Made by a program: the position numbers and the translations under genes
Source: Candidatus Binatus sp.
GTDB lineage: Bacteria > Desulfobacterota > Binatia > Binatales > Binataceae
Reading direction: 5' to 3'
Assembly: GCF_030646925.1 (NCBI RefSeq)
Contig: NZ_JAUSKL010000078.1
Location: 18,978-82,977, forward strand
Length of the DNA: 64,000 bases
Notes under the pieces: model-generated
Database searches by the model: none
Told to the model about the DNA's origin: nothing
What the model saw: the letters and a program-made list of their open reading frames with translations, nothing else
Part shown: positions 1 to 9,511 of the stretch, piece by piece
Layout: every line of letters begins with the position of its first letter
How positions within the stretch are numbered: position 1 is the first letter of the stretch

Positions 1-906
1 CGCGCCCGACGACACCATCGCAATCGCGCGGCGCCAGGTCTCGGGCGTGCGGATGCGCGAGTTGATGATCGTCACGCCGTGAAAGAACAGCGCGCGCAGT
101 TCGGCCGAGCTGACGTCGCGCGCGGGCCATCCGACTTCGATCAACTGGCCGCCGCGGCGCAACAATTCGCGCGGCGAATCGATCATGCCGCATGCGTCGA
201 AGACCACGTCGGCGCCGTCGGCAGGCATCATCGCGCGCACCTGCTCGATCCAGTCGGCCGCGCCGGTAGCGACCGTCTTGAAACCCATCTCGCGCGCCAG
301 GTCCAGCCGCGTGCGATCTTCGGCGAGACCCGTGATCACGATCGACGTGACGCCGAGCGCGCGCGCGGAGAGCGCGATACTGAGTCCGATCGGCCCGGGA
401 CCTTCGATCACCGCGCTATCTCCGGGCATCAGGCAGGATTGCTCGACGGCGTGCAGCCCGGTGCCGAACATCTCGAGCAGCGCGGCCTGCTCCATGTCCA
501 TCGTTTTAGGAACGAGATGCGCGTTGCCGGTCGGCGCGATCGTGAATTCAGCGAATGCACCCGAAAGCGTGGTCGGCGACGCGCACAAGTGGAAGCGGCC
601 GGCGCGGCACGGACCGCATCGCCCGCAATGCCCGAACGGATCGAGCGCGACGCGGTCGCCGACCTTGAAGCCGCTCACGCCGATGCCAAGTTCGACAACT
701 TCGCCGGCGGGCTCGTGCCCCAGCACGAACGGAATGCGCGCGACCATCCGGTTCGCGCCGAGTTCCCAATCGACGATGTGCAGGTCGGAGCCGCAAACGC
801 CGCACGCGCCGACGCGGACGAGGAGTTCGCCCTCGCCGACTTCAGGAATTGGAGTATCGATCACTTCGACGCCGGGCGCGGGACTGGTCTTCGCGATTGC
901 TTTCAT
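1..906 (-). CDS. Zinc-dependent alcohol dehydrogenase, 3' end outside window
   Basis: Medium-chain zinc dehydrogenase of the threonine/polyol dehydrogenase type, oxidising an alcohol with NAD(P)+ in the cytosol. I translated it from the minus strand. It starts at ATG 906 (MKAIAKTSPAPGVE) and is open for 302 codons to the window edge. Visible are the catalytic zinc ligands Cys38 (GACGVCGSD) and His64-Glu65 (LGHEP), four structural zinc cysteines at 94, 97, 100 and 108, and a Rossmann GPGPIGLS loop near residue 170. The C-terminal ~40 residues are missing only because the window begins there. It lies 74 bp downstream of the citrate synthase gene on the same strand and may be co-transcribed. Substrate cannot be deduced. 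Confidence 0.9.
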   Translation of the reverse strand, partial: MKAIAKTSPAPGVEVIDTPIPEVGEGELLVRVGACGVCGSDLHIVDWELGANRMVARIPFVLGHEPAGEVVELGIGVSGFKVGDRVALDPFGHCGRCGPCRAGRFHLCASPTTLSGAFAEFTIAPTGNAHLVPKTMDMEQAALLEMFGTGLHAVEQSCLMPGDSAVIEGPGPIGLSIALSARALGVTSIVITGLAEDRTRLDLAREMGFKTVATGAADWIEQVRAMMPADGADVVFDACGMIDSPRELLRRGGQLIEVGWPARDVSSAELRALFFHGVTIINSRIRTPETWRRAIAMVSSGA

Positions 907-980
907 TTGATGGTTCTCTCGGTCTTCAATACGACTTGGAAGCGTTCGGCGTCAACGCGAGAGACCCGGACGCCGGCGAG

Positions 981-2267
981 CTACTGCCAATGCCGCGTCG
1001 ACGCGCCGCGATAACGCATGCGCGGACGAATCAATCGGTTGTCGGAGTATTGTTCGAGCGCGTGCGCGATCCATCCCGACGCGCGGCCGATCGCGAAGAT
1101 CGCGGCGGGCAGTGATTGCTGGAACCCGAGCATCCGCGCGCATACGGTCAGATAAAAATCGAGATTGGGCCGGAGCTGATCGCGCTTCCACACGGCGGCC
1201 TCGACCTTGAGTGCAGTTTCGAACAGGCGGCGTCCGCGCTGTCGAGCGATCGAGCGCGCGACTTCGCGCAACAGTACGGCGCGCGGATCGCCGTCGGGAT
1301 AGATCGCGTGACCGAAGCCGGGCGCCAGGCGATGCTCGCGCGTGAACCCGGCGAGGCATTCGTCGACGCGCGCGCCCGACTCGAGTTCGGTGAACATCGC
1401 TTCGATCCGATCGCAGGCGCCGCCATGGATCGGCCCCGAGAGCGAGCACAAAGCGGCGAGCACGGAAGCAAACAAATCCGCGCCGGTGCTCGCGACCACG
1501 CGCGCGGCGAAGGTCGAAGCGTTGAGTTCGTGCTCGGCGCAGGCGATCAGCACGCGATCGAGCGCCGCGACTTCCCATTCCATGCCAGTAGATGAGGACA
1601 CCAGCCCCAGCAGGCGTCCGGCCATCCCGGTTCCGCGCGGCGTGCTTCCCGTTGGCGGATTGCCGAGCGCGAGCGGCAACTGGCTGATGATCAATTTCGC
1701 GCGATCGATTCGAGTGCGCGGCGGCTGCCGGCGATCCCACGCCGCGAGACTCGGCATCACCGCGGCGATTCGCAAGAGCGGCGGCGCGTCCTCGCCGGTG
1801 GCGCTGAGTGCGGCGGCAACCGAGGGCGGCATCTGCGCTCCTTCGATTTCAGCGCGCAGCGCGGCGATCTCCTCGGCCACGGGACGCTCGCCGCTCCACA
1901 GCAGCAGGCATACTTCCTCGAACGACCCACGCTCGACGACCTCTTCGATCGGATAGCCGCGATAACTCAGCTTGTCGTCGATAATCGAACTGACGGCGGA
2001 TTCGGCGACGATTACGCCGGGCGCGCCGTCCTCGACGTTGCGCGGCTGGGCGACGGTGACCCAGCTCGACGCGGCGGGCAGGCTGCGGCCGCGGCGGCCG
2101 CGCTCGGTCGAGACGACGCCGCGCAGCGCTTCGATATCGGCGCGGCGATAGAGCGCCTGGCGGCCGACTTTGCGGCGATAGCTTTTCAGCCAGCCGCGGC
2201 TGACGTAGGCGTAGAGCGTGCCGAGCTTGACGCCGAGGTGTTTCGCGGCTTCGGTGGCAGTCAGCAT
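981..2267 (-). CDS. Citrate synthase family protein with N-terminal helix-turn-helix
   Basis: Citrate/2-methylcitrate synthase family enzyme (condenses acetyl- or propionyl-CoA with oxaloacetate), preceded by a MerR/excisionase-like DNA-binding segment. I choose ATG 2267 (MLTATEAAKHLGVKLGTLYAY), which starts exactly at the HTH; a TTG at 2333 would add 22 residues without domain support. The HTH covers about residues 1-50. The synthase part begins near SWVTVAQ and contains GIPIEEV-like YRGYPIEEV, the His-bearing ACAEHELNAS, GPIHGGA and PGFGHAIYPDGDPRA, matching the conserved active-site blocks. Such HTH-synthase fusions are a known subfamily, but whether the HTH binds DNA is not established here. 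It is divergent from the methyltransferase gene, 141 bp apart. Confidence 0.85.
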   Translation of the reverse strand: MLTATEAAKHLGVKLGTLYAYVSRGWLKSYRRKVGRQALYRRADIEALRGVVSTERGRRGRSLPAASSWVTVAQPRNVEDGAPGVIVAESAVSSIIDDKLSYRGYPIEEVVERGSFEEVCLLLWSGERPVAEEIAALRAEIEGAQMPPSVAAALSATGEDAPPLLRIAAVMPSLAAWDRRQPPRTRIDRAKLIISQLPLALGNPPTGSTPRGTGMAGRLLGLVSSSTGMEWEVAALDRVLIACAEHELNASTFAARVVASTGADLFASVLAALCSLSGPIHGGACDRIEAMFTELESGARVDECLAGFTREHRLAPGFGHAIYPDGDPRAVLLREVARSIARQRGRRLFETALKVEAAVWKRDQLRPNLDFYLTVCARMLGFQQSLPAAIFAIGRASGWIAHALEQYSDNRLIRPRMRYRGASTRHWQ

Positions 2268-2408
2268 CGGGGCGCGGTCGGTTTTGCGAATCGCCACGTC
2301 GAAATCACGCCATGCGCGACGGGCAGTCGTCAAGGCATCGTCAACATATCAACTTGCGTCAAGATACGAGCAGTTATATACAGTCAAGTTCAAGGCAGGC
2401 GCATCCGG

Positions 2409-3203
2409 ATGGGTTCGGCTGAAGTTCGATTCAAGGAGCTGCGCGCCGATTTCGGCAAAACGGCTGAGGACTACGGACGGCATCGCGCCGGATTTCCCGA
2501 CGAATTCTTCGAGCGGCTCGCCTCGATGGGGATCGTGCGAGCCGGGATGCGCGCGCTGGATCTCGGCACCGGGACCGGCACTATCGCGCGCGGACTAGCG
2601 CTTCGCGGATGCGAAGTGACCGCGCTCGATCGATCGGAACCGCTGATGGAGCAGGCGCGCGAGCTCGATCGCGAGGCTGGCGTCGTCGTAAATTACGTCG
2701 TCGCGGCGGCCGAAGAAACTGGTCTCCCTGCCGCGAGCTTCGATGTGGTCACAGCGGGGCAATGCTGGCATTGGTTCGATCGTCCGCGCGCGGCCGCCGA
2801 AGCGCGGCGTCTGCTGAAACCGGGCGGAAGATTGGTGATCGGGCATTTCGACTGGATTCCAATTCCGGGCAACATGGTCGATGCGACCGAAAAACTGATC
2901 GAGAAGCACAATCCAAAGTGGAAGCTCGGCGGCGGAGTCGGGATTTATCCGCAATGGATGGCGGGCCTCGCGCAGGCGGGATTCAAAAATCTCGAGACAT
3001 TCTCGTTCGATATCGATGCGATTTACACGCACGAGGCGTGGCGCGGCAGGATTCGCGCGAGCGCGGGCGTGGGCGCGAGCCTGACGCCGGAGGCGGTCGC
3101 GGCGTTCGACGACGAGTTGCGCGCGATGCTGAACGATCGATTTGCGGAAGACCCGATGCGCGTGCCGCATCGAGTGTTCGCGGCGATCGGCACCGCGCCC
3201 TGA
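2409..3203 (+). CDS. Class I SAM-dependent methyltransferase
   Basis: Cytosolic class I methyltransferase of 264 residues using S-adenosylmethionine. Start at ATG 2409 (MGSAEVRFKELRADFGKTAEDYGRHR); the open frame extends upstream but into the divergent promoter region. SAM-binding motif I is LDLGTGTGTIARGL at about residues 50-63, followed by the acidic loop in VTALDRSEPL, the DVVTAGQCWHWF motif and the LLKPGGRLVIGH strand. This arrangement resembles the Methyltransf_11 group that includes small-molecule and quinone-type methyltransferases. Substrate unknown. It converges with the desaturase gene, whose stop lies 12 bp away. Confidence 0.88.
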   Translation: MGSAEVRFKELRADFGKTAEDYGRHRAGFPDEFFERLASMGIVRAGMRALDLGTGTGTIARGLALRGCEVTALDRSEPLMEQARELDREAGVVVNYVVAAAEETGLPAASFDVVTAGQCWHWFDRPRAAAEARRLLKPGGRLVIGHFDWIPIPGNMVDATEKLIEKHNPKWKLGGGVGIYPQWMAGLAQAGFKNLETFSFDIDAIYTHEAWRGRIRASAGVGASLTPEAVAAFDDELRAMLNDRFAEDPMRVPHRVFAAIGTAP

Positions 3204-3214
3204 AAATTAAGAGG

Positions 3215-4210
3215 TTAAACGCGCGCGGGCTTGATCACGTCGCGCATCGCCTCGGAATAACTGTGCTCGACCAGCGCGCGCTCGAAAAGCGGATCGCTTT
3301 TTAGCGCGTCGTGCAGGCGCGGCAAGTTGTAATGCGGCACCGCAGGATAAAGGTGATGCTCGAGATGATAACTGACGTGATGCGGATTCAACATGAAGCG
3401 CAGCACGGGATTGCGCGAGACGATCGTGCGCGCGTTGCGAAGACCGTCATGAGCGTCGGGCACTGCGGCATGCTCGAGCACTCCGCGGATGCGCAGAATC
3501 ACCTGATAGACCACGAGTAACGGCACGATCCAAAGCGCGATGAAGGCGAACCCGTAGCCGAGGTAAAAGAGCGCGGCGACGAAGGCGGCGACTGCGATGC
3601 GCCGCGCGAGGACATCGATGGTGACACGGCGGTAGAGGTTTCTGAGCGTGAGGCGTTTGCGTCCGTCCTGCACGTCGAGGTAGCCGCGCATCACGAGCGA
3701 CGACTCTCCGGTAGCGTCGCGAATCAATTTGCGGCGGAAACTTTCCCAGGTGACGGGATAGCCGCGCGAGAGCGAAAGATCGGGATCGCGATCAGTCAGC
3801 AGATAGCGATGATGGCGCAGGTGGACCTTGCGATACGCGTAGAGATTGCTGGCGATCGGAAAGGCGCATAGCCACTGGCCGACGAAATCGTTGAGCGCGC
3901 GATTTTCGAGCATCCTGAAGTGAGCGGCGTCGTGCATCAGGACGGCGAGCGCGTGCTGGGAGCGGCCGACGACGATCGCCGCGGCAATCCATACGATGAA
4001 GCTGTGACTCCAGAGCGCGGCGGCGATCGAGGCTGCGATCAAGGTCCAGGTAGCGGCAACAGACGCGAGCGCGCGTACCGCGTCGAGCGCGTAAAGCTCC
4101 TTGAGCGCGCCCGGCTTGATGCGCATCGCGTGGCTTTCGCGCTCGGAGCTTTCGTCGCGCTGCTCTTCTTCGTCGGTCCAGAGTTCGGGGTCGGCACCCT
4201 TGGAGATCAT
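3215..4210 (-). CDS. Membrane fatty acid desaturase
   Basis: Integral membrane di-iron desaturase of 331 residues that introduces a double bond into acyl chains. The three histidine boxes are all present: HDAAH (93-97), HLRHH (130-134) and HLEHH near the C-terminus inside NPHHVSYHLEHHLYP. Hydrophobic segments flank them at about residues 50-80 and 205-240. The first 28 residues are charged and acidic and could be a non-conserved extension; a second start at Met29 is possible. It sits alone between a methyltransferase and a divergent oxidoreductase gene. Positional specificity cannot be read from sequence; lipid desaturation is the likely role, with carotenoid or sphingolipid-type substrates less likely. 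Confidence 0.88.
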   Translation of the reverse strand: MISKGADPELWTDEEEQRDESSERESHAMRIKPGALKELYALDAVRALASVAATWTLIAASIAAALWSHSFIVWIAAAIVVGRSQHALAVLMHDAAHFRMLENRALNDFVGQWLCAFPIASNLYAYRKVHLRHHRYLLTDRDPDLSLSRGYPVTWESFRRKLIRDATGESSLVMRGYLDVQDGRKRLTLRNLYRRVTIDVLARRIAVAAFVAALFYLGYGFAFIALWIVPLLVVYQVILRIRGVLEHAAVPDAHDGLRNARTIVSRNPVLRFMLNPHHVSYHLEHHLYPAVPHYNLPRLHDALKSDPLFERALVEHSYSEAMRDVIKPARV

Positions 4211-4270
4211 TTGAACTGATCCTGAATGAAACGATCCCGATGGTCAAATGTTGCGAACGCCGCGCGGCTT

Positions 4271-4301
4271 TTGACAGGACGCATACAGCTTTGGCTATAG
4301 T
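4271..4301 (+). promoter_or_regulatory. Candidate sigma70 promoter for the 4349 oxidoreductase
   Basis: A perfect TTGACA at 4271-4276 is followed after 19 bp by TATAGT at 4296-4301. It lies 47 bp upstream of the ATG at 4349, which is itself preceded by a purine-rich AGAGAGG ribosome-binding site at 4333-4340. The 19-bp spacing is slightly long. Confidence 0.5.
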
Positions 4302-4348
4302 CGCGAACAGCGATCTGCTGATGCGATATCGATGAGAGAGGTATTTCG

Positions 4349-5419
4349 ATGGATTTTGGCACCCTGATTTTCACCAAGCCGGAGCGCGCGATCACCGAGG
4401 TCAAGTTCGCCGAGGAACGCGGCTTCACGCACGCCTGGATACCCGATTCGCACATGATCTGGGGCGATACCTACGCGTGCATGGCGCTGGCGGCGGTCAA
4501 TACGAAATCGATCAAGCTCGGAACCGGCGTCGCGATCGCATCGAATCGCATCGCACCGGTGACGGCGCATTCGATCGCGACGATCAATCAGCTCGCGCCG
4601 GGGCGCACGATCCTGGGTTTCGGCACGGGGCATACGGGGCGCCGCGTGATGGGACTGCCGCCGGTCAAGCAAAGCGATTTTCGCGAGCAGGTGCGCGTGA
4701 TCCACGATCTCCTGCACGAGGGCGAGGCGACCTACAACACCGAGGGGCTGAGCCGCAAGATTCGTTTTTTGAATCGCGATCGCCGCTTCATCAACATTGA
4801 CGATCGCATTCCATTCTACATCGCGGCGAATGGGCCGAAGACGCTCGCGCTCGCGGGTGAGTTTGGCGACGGCGTGATCACCACTGGCATCACCGACACG
4901 CAGCGAATCGCGAACGTGCGGCGGCACGTGGAAGCCGGCGCCTCGAAGGTCGGACGCAAGGCGGACAAGATGCCGATCGTATCGCTGACCCACGTATGCG
5001 TGCTGCGGCCGGGCGAGAAGCTCGATTCGCCGCGCGTGAAGGCGATGACCGGTCATTGGGTGATGGCGAGTTTTCATGCGATCGCCGCGGGCTACGCGGG
5101 ACGCGACTATCTGCCGGCGACGGTGAAGGCGGTTTACGACGAGTACGAGAAATACGTCGCAAACATGAAGACGCCGGCATCCGAGCGATACCTGGAATTG
5201 CACGTGGGGCATTGCGCATTCGTGGCGCCGGAAGAGATGCGCTTCGTCACGCCGGAGACGATCGCGGCGAGCACGATAATCGGGCCACGCGAGGAGGTCG
5301 TCGAGCGGCTGCGAGAGTTGGAGCGCGCGGGACTGACGCAGGTGTTCGTCAATCCGCCGATGGACGGCTTCAACGACAGCATCGACGAGATCTCTCGCGA
5401 CGTAATCGCAAGGATGTAG
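4349..5419 (+). CDS. LLM-class (luciferase-like) F420/flavin-dependent oxidoreductase
   Basis: TIM-barrel oxidoreductase of the bacterial luciferase-like monooxygenase superfamily, 356 residues, closest in style to F420-dependent methylene-H4MPT reductase/glucose-6-phosphate dehydrogenase relatives. Signatures are the N-terminal FAEERGFTHAWIPDSHM, the strand KLGTGVAI, the INQLAPGRTILGFGTGH block and IPFYIAANGPKTLALAGEFGDGVI. It is monocistronic: its own promoter is visible upstream, and a repeat with a strong hairpin follows 25 bp after the stop. Cofactor (F420 or FMN) and substrate are not determinable here. It is one of three such paralogues in the window. Confidence 0.85.
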   Translation: MDFGTLIFTKPERAITEVKFAEERGFTHAWIPDSHMIWGDTYACMALAAVNTKSIKLGTGVAIASNRIAPVTAHSIATINQLAPGRTILGFGTGHTGRRVMGLPPVKQSDFREQVRVIHDLLHEGEATYNTEGLSRKIRFLNRDRRFINIDDRIPFYIAANGPKTLALAGEFGDGVITTGITDTQRIANVRRHVEAGASKVGRKADKMPIVSLTHVCVLRPGEKLDSPRVKAMTGHWVMASFHAIAAGYAGRDYLPATVKAVYDEYEKYVANMKTPASERYLELHVGHCAFVAPEEMRFVTPETIAASTIIGPREEVVERLRELERAGLTQVFVNPPMDGFNDSIDEISRDVIARM

Positions 5420-5444
5420 GAGGGAGCAGAAAAAAGGGTAGGAG

Positions 5445-5679
5445 TTCGAAACCCCTCACGGGTTTCGCGCTTCCTGGGGTGACGCGAAGCCGACTTCGGG
5501 GCCGCAGGGCCGAATCGCGATAAGATTAAGATGCGCGCTACGCGCTGTCAGTAACAGACAATAGAGAGGGAGCGCAGATTCGTGGGCGGAGAGCGATCGT
5601 GTCATTCCGAGCGAGCGAAGCGACGAGGGAACCCGGATCCGGGATTCTTCGCCTGCGCAGCCGTCGGCTCAGAATGACA
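5445..5679 (+). repeat. Three-module intergenic repeat, copy 1
   Basis: Module A is a hairpin (CGAAACCC ... GGGTTTCG, 5446-5470). Module B carries CGAAGCCGACTTCGG and a tract ending CGCTACGCGCTGTCAGTAA. Module C (5601-5679) begins GTCATTCCGAGCGAGCGAAG, contains the palindrome CCCGGATCCGGG and ends with AGAATGACA, so its ends are imperfect inverted repeats. Copies 2-4 are at 21484, 22461 and 29135. This copy starts 25 bp after a plus-strand stop codon. The hairpin could act as a transcript end. Confidence 0.85.
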
Positions 5680-5693
5680 AAAGTGTTGGGGTG

Positions 5694-8237
5694 TTACTTG
5701 GCGGCGGCGGCGCGGCGATTCATATCGAAGCGCGCATCGGAAGCTTGATCGATGAGCGCTTTGATCGCGGGATTATTTTTGCAAAGGCGTTTGAAATCGT
5801 CGTCTTCGAGCACGAGCAGTTGGCAGTAGCTGATAGCGGTGCAGTCGGCTTGGCGACGCTTGCCGCTGACCAGCGCCATCTCGCCGAAGAAATCGCCGCG
5901 GCCGAGCTTGATTATCCTGCCCGCGGCGAACACCTCGACTTCGCCGGATGAAATAAAGTACATCGCATCGGCGCGGTCGCCTTCCTTGATGAGGGTTTCC
6001 TTGGGCAGCGCGATACGGGGGCGGAGCAGGCGCGCGACTTTGTCGAGTTGCTCGGCGGTGAAGCTCGCGAACATCGGCACCTTGGCGATCAGGTCGCGAG
6101 TCTCGAGTCCGAGGTCGAGGCGCGGGCGCAAATCGACCAGTTCGCGCGCGGCTTCCAGTTCGCGGCGGAGCGAATTGTAGAGCTCGGGGCCGATAACGCC
6201 CTCTTCGAACAGCGAGCGATATTCGCGATCTTCGCGGCGCAGAACCACGCGATTCAGGAAGCGGCGCTCGAGCAGCAGCGCATACGACGGATACTGCTCG
6301 CGCAGCGCCTCGAGCGCGACGCCGGTCAGTTCCTGGCGCTGGCGGATTATTTCGTGCAGCAGCGGCGTCACGCGCTCGCCGAGCAGCGGCGCCAATTTTT
6401 CATCGACGTAGGGAGCGAGTTCGACCAGCACGATACCGTTGACCAGCAGCGATTCGAAACGATCGGCGAGAGAATCGACCAGCGGCCCGTCGATACCAAA
6501 GCGTCGGTGCAAAAAATGCGCGAAGCGGAATCGCTTCGAAAAATCAATCATGCGCTGAGCCGCGCGCATGTACTCCGCCTGCCCGCCAGCGCGCGTGCGA
6601 TCAACTATACGGCCGACGTTCGCCAGCATCTGCTCGACGATGCTGCCCGAGATCGAGCGCTCGGCGAAATGCCGGCGCACGAGATCGCGTTCGTGATTCG
6701 CGAGCGCGACCAATCCGAGCAGTAGCTGGGCCTGCTCGCCGTACGCCTCGATCGCGGTCTCGGCAGCCTCGGAAGCGGAACGCGCAGACATGCTCGCGGC
6801 GTACGATTTGGTGACGTCGGTGACGAGATTGTCCGGGAAGTTGTAGCTGACGCCGATTTTCTGCGCCGCGTCGGCGACCTTGCCACGCGACAGCGCGAGC
6901 ACCTGATCGCGCAGCGCACGATCGAGCGGCGACAAACGATCGAGCCGCAGCAAGCGGATAAGCAAACGGAGCGTCGTGCCATTGATCAACAACGTGAAGA
7001 GCACGAAGCCTGTCGCGAGCACCGCTACGAAGCGCTGTATCTCGGGTTTGATCGCGGGGTTCTCGGTCACTGACAGCGCGAGCGCGAGCGTGACCGCGCC
7101 ACGCAACCCGCCCCACACGATCACGGTCTTGAAACGGTTATCGACGTTCTGACTGAGCCGCAGCCAGGTGAGCAAGGGCAACAATCCAAACAGCACCAGC
7201 GCGCGCGCCGCCAGCGCCGCCGTGACCAGTACGCCGAGCAGCAGCAAATCGTGCCATCCGACGTTCATCAGCATCCGCGGCGCCAGCAGCGAGGCGAGAA
7301 TAAAGATCAGCGAACTCGCCCAGAACGCAAGTTGCTCCCAGACATCTTGCATGAAATGCCAATCGTCCGGCGCGAAGCGCGGCTGCCCGATCGCGGTCAT
7401 CACGAGACCGGCGGTAACCGCCGCGACGACGCCCGACACGTGGAACATCCGCTCGCCGAGGATATAAACGAGGTAGGGCAGCGCGAGCGTCAGCGTGACC
7501 TGGGCGAGGCGCAAGTCCGCCAGCCACGGCAGCAGGCTGACGATCAGTCGCGCGCCGATATAGCCGGCGACGATGCCGCCAATAAAATTGCGCACGAAAG
7601 CGAGCGCCGCGGCGCCGGCGTGAATCTGATGCCCGCCGACCAGAAGATCGAGCAGCAGGACGAACAGCGTGATCGCGGCGGCGTCGTTCAGCAGGCTCTC
7701 GCCCTCGACGAGTCGGCTGAGTCGCGCTGGTGCGCCGACGTCGCGAAAAATGCCGATCACGGCGACCGGGTCGGTGGTGGCAACGATCGAACCGAGCATC
7801 AGGCAGGCGACGAGGGGCACGCCGGCTATCGGCGCCAGCGCAGCGCCAATCACAACGGTCGCAACCAGCACGGCGACGACGGCGAGGAGCAGAATCGGCG
7901 CCGCATCCTCGACGATCCGCTGCACTTCGATCGTCAGCGCGGTCTGAAACAGAAGCAGCGGGAGGAAGATGTAGAGGAACGCTTCGGAGTGAATCGGAAA
8001 ATCGACGATCGCTTTCGCCAACTCGTCGAAGCGATTGGTCAAGGTTGTATTCAGCAGAAAGGTCGAGGACGCACCGATCGCGATACCGACCGCCGCTAGC
8101 AGCACCGACGACGACAAGCGTAGCCGCGTCGCAAGCGGCTGGATCAGGCTGACGACGATCAGCAATCCAGCGAGCAGCAGCAGAGTAGTGTGAAGGTCCA
8201 CGTCAACGACGCCGGTCAAAAATGAGCGCTCGCGCAA
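5694..8237 (-). CDS. CPA1-type Na+/H+ antiporter with C-terminal cyclic-nucleotide-binding domain
   Basis: Inner-membrane sodium/proton exchanger with a large cytosolic regulatory tail, 847 residues from TTG 8237; GTG 8201 is an alternative start just before the first helix. About twelve hydrophobic helices fill residues 14-425. Within them are the conserved ATTDPVAVIGIF and EGESLLNDAAAITLF segments, the ion-binding region of NhaP/SOS1-type exchangers, and GLRGAVTLALAL. A helical linker of ~270 residues follows. The C-terminal ~110 residues form a cNMP-binding fold with the phosphate-cassette-like GRGDFFGEMALVSGKRRQAD. Domain order matches plant SOS1-like exchangers. The gene stands alone on the minus strand, with repeat copy 1 beyond its 3' end. 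Confidence 0.9.
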   Translation of the reverse strand: MRERSFLTGVVDVDLHTTLLLLAGLLIVVSLIQPLATRLRLSSSVLLAAVGIAIGASSTFLLNTTLTNRFDELAKAIVDFPIHSEAFLYIFLPLLLFQTALTIEVQRIVEDAAPILLLAVVAVLVATVVIGAALAPIAGVPLVACLMLGSIVATTDPVAVIGIFRDVGAPARLSRLVEGESLLNDAAAITLFVLLLDLLVGGHQIHAGAAALAFVRNFIGGIVAGYIGARLIVSLLPWLADLRLAQVTLTLALPYLVYILGERMFHVSGVVAAVTAGLVMTAIGQPRFAPDDWHFMQDVWEQLAFWASSLIFILASLLAPRMLMNVGWHDLLLLGVLVTAALAARALVLFGLLPLLTWLRLSQNVDNRFKTVIVWGGLRGAVTLALALSVTENPAIKPEIQRFVAVLATGFVLFTLLINGTTLRLLIRLLRLDRLSPLDRALRDQVLALSRGKVADAAQKIGVSYNFPDNLVTDVTKSYAASMSARSASEAAETAIEAYGEQAQLLLGLVALANHERDLVRRHFAERSISGSIVEQMLANVGRIVDRTRAGGQAEYMRAAQRMIDFSKRFRFAHFLHRRFGIDGPLVDSLADRFESLLVNGIVLVELAPYVDEKLAPLLGERVTPLLHEIIRQRQELTGVALEALREQYPSYALLLERRFLNRVVLRREDREYRSLFEEGVIGPELYNSLRRELEAARELVDLRPRLDLGLETRDLIAKVPMFASFTAEQLDKVARLLRPRIALPKETLIKEGDRADAMYFISSGEVEVFAAGRIIKLGRGDFFGEMALVSGKRRQADCTAISYCQLLVLEDDDFKRLCKNNPAIKALIDQASDARFDMNRRAAAAK

Positions 8238-8327
8238 GGCTATCGAAATATAGCCAAACTATCGAGCACGGGAAATAAAATCCCAAAATTCGGCGCGTGA
8301 CCAGTTACGCAATCAGAGCGTGCGCGA

Positions 8328-9338
8328 CTATCGGCGGCGTAATTTCGGCAACACGTCGGATGCGAACCGCTCGAGCGAGCGCATCGCCTTGGCAGGGTCG
8401 AGCCCGGGCAATTGCATGTTGAGGATCAGCTCGGTCATCGGTGTCGCGTCGATGATTTCGCTGAGCCGCTCTGCGACGAAATCCGGCGGGCCGAGCACCG
8501 CGGCGCGTTTGATTTTTTCGGGATCGGGAAGAATCCAATCCTGATTCGCCGCGAGATTCGCCGACAGCCATTTGCCATACAGCTCAGCTTGATACATCGC
8601 GGCATCGCGGATGTCATCCCACGCCTCGTCGGCGCTGTCTGCAATATAAAGCAGGCGGCTATTGACGATGCTGAAGCCGTCGGGATCCTTGCCGAGGTTG
8701 CGCAACGCTTCGCGATAGAGCTGGACCTCGCGCGCGCCGAGATTGCACGCGAACGAAAGTCCGAGTCCCGCGCCGCGCTGGATCGCCTTGTCGGTCATCC
8801 CGCCCCACAAAAGTTCAGGATGCGGCCGGCTCACCGGGCGCGGAAGCACGCGCGCGTCGCGGAACTTGAAATGCTTGCCCTCGAAGCTGAACGTTTCGCC
8901 GGTCCACGCGCGCTTCATGATTTCGATCGTTTCGAGCGTGCGGCTGAGGCGGGTTTTTTGCGATACCTGGAAGCCGTCGAATTCCTCGGCGCGATAGCCC
9001 ATCCCGATTCCGAGGCGGAGGCGGCCATGCGAGATCACGTCGATAACTGCGGCGTCTTCGGCGAGGCGGAGCGGATGGTAGAACGGCGCAAGCAGGACGT
9101 AGGTGCCGAGCGTGACGCGCTTGGTGCGCGCGGCGATCGCGGCGAGGGTGGGCATCACGGCGGAGAGGTAGCCGTCGTCGGTAAAGTGATGCTCGGTGAG
9201 CCAGATCGAGTCGAGGCCGGCGCTTTCGGCGAAGTCGATTTGCCGGAACATCGCGTCGTAGAAATCCTGGAAGCTGATGCGCGATTCGTGCGGATTGCGG
9301 AAATCGAGCATGTAGCCGAACTTGATTGGCTTCGTCAT
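8328..9338 (-). CDS. LLM-class flavin-dependent oxidoreductase
   Basis: Luciferase-like monooxygenase-fold enzyme of 336 residues. ATG 9338 gives MTKPIKFGYMLDFRNPHES. The characteristic sequence AGLDSIWLTEHHFTDDGYL, the strand VTLGTYVLLAPFYHPLRLAEDAAVIDVIS, SHGRLRLGIGMGYRAEEFDGF and the C-terminal SLERFASDVLPKLR place it with FMN-dependent alkanal monooxygenase-like proteins. It is more luciferase-like (TEHHF) than the enzyme at 4349. It lies on the same strand as the antiporter gene but 90 bp upstream, so is probably a separate unit. Substrate unknown. Confidence 0.87.
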   Translation of the reverse strand: MTKPIKFGYMLDFRNPHESRISFQDFYDAMFRQIDFAESAGLDSIWLTEHHFTDDGYLSAVMPTLAAIAARTKRVTLGTYVLLAPFYHPLRLAEDAAVIDVISHGRLRLGIGMGYRAEEFDGFQVSQKTRLSRTLETIEIMKRAWTGETFSFEGKHFKFRDARVLPRPVSRPHPELLWGGMTDKAIQRGAGLGLSFACNLGAREVQLYREALRNLGKDPDGFSIVNSRLLYIADSADEAWDDIRDAAMYQAELYGKWLSANLAANQDWILPDPEKIKRAAVLGPPDFVAERLSEIIDATPMTELILNMQLPGLDPAKAMRSLERFASDVLPKLRRR

Positions 9339-9511
9339 TGGGACTGCCTCGCCGCGATTTTTTTCGGTCGCGAATTTGTTTAGACGTTACTGCGGCCCGC
9401 TCGCCGCTTTCAAGCGCGAGTCGCCTGATTGCTTTAATCAGGGCGCCGAATTGGTTTCCCGCAACGCATGAAAGATGCTCTCACCGCGCCTGGCGGGTAT
9501 TCAGATTGATT

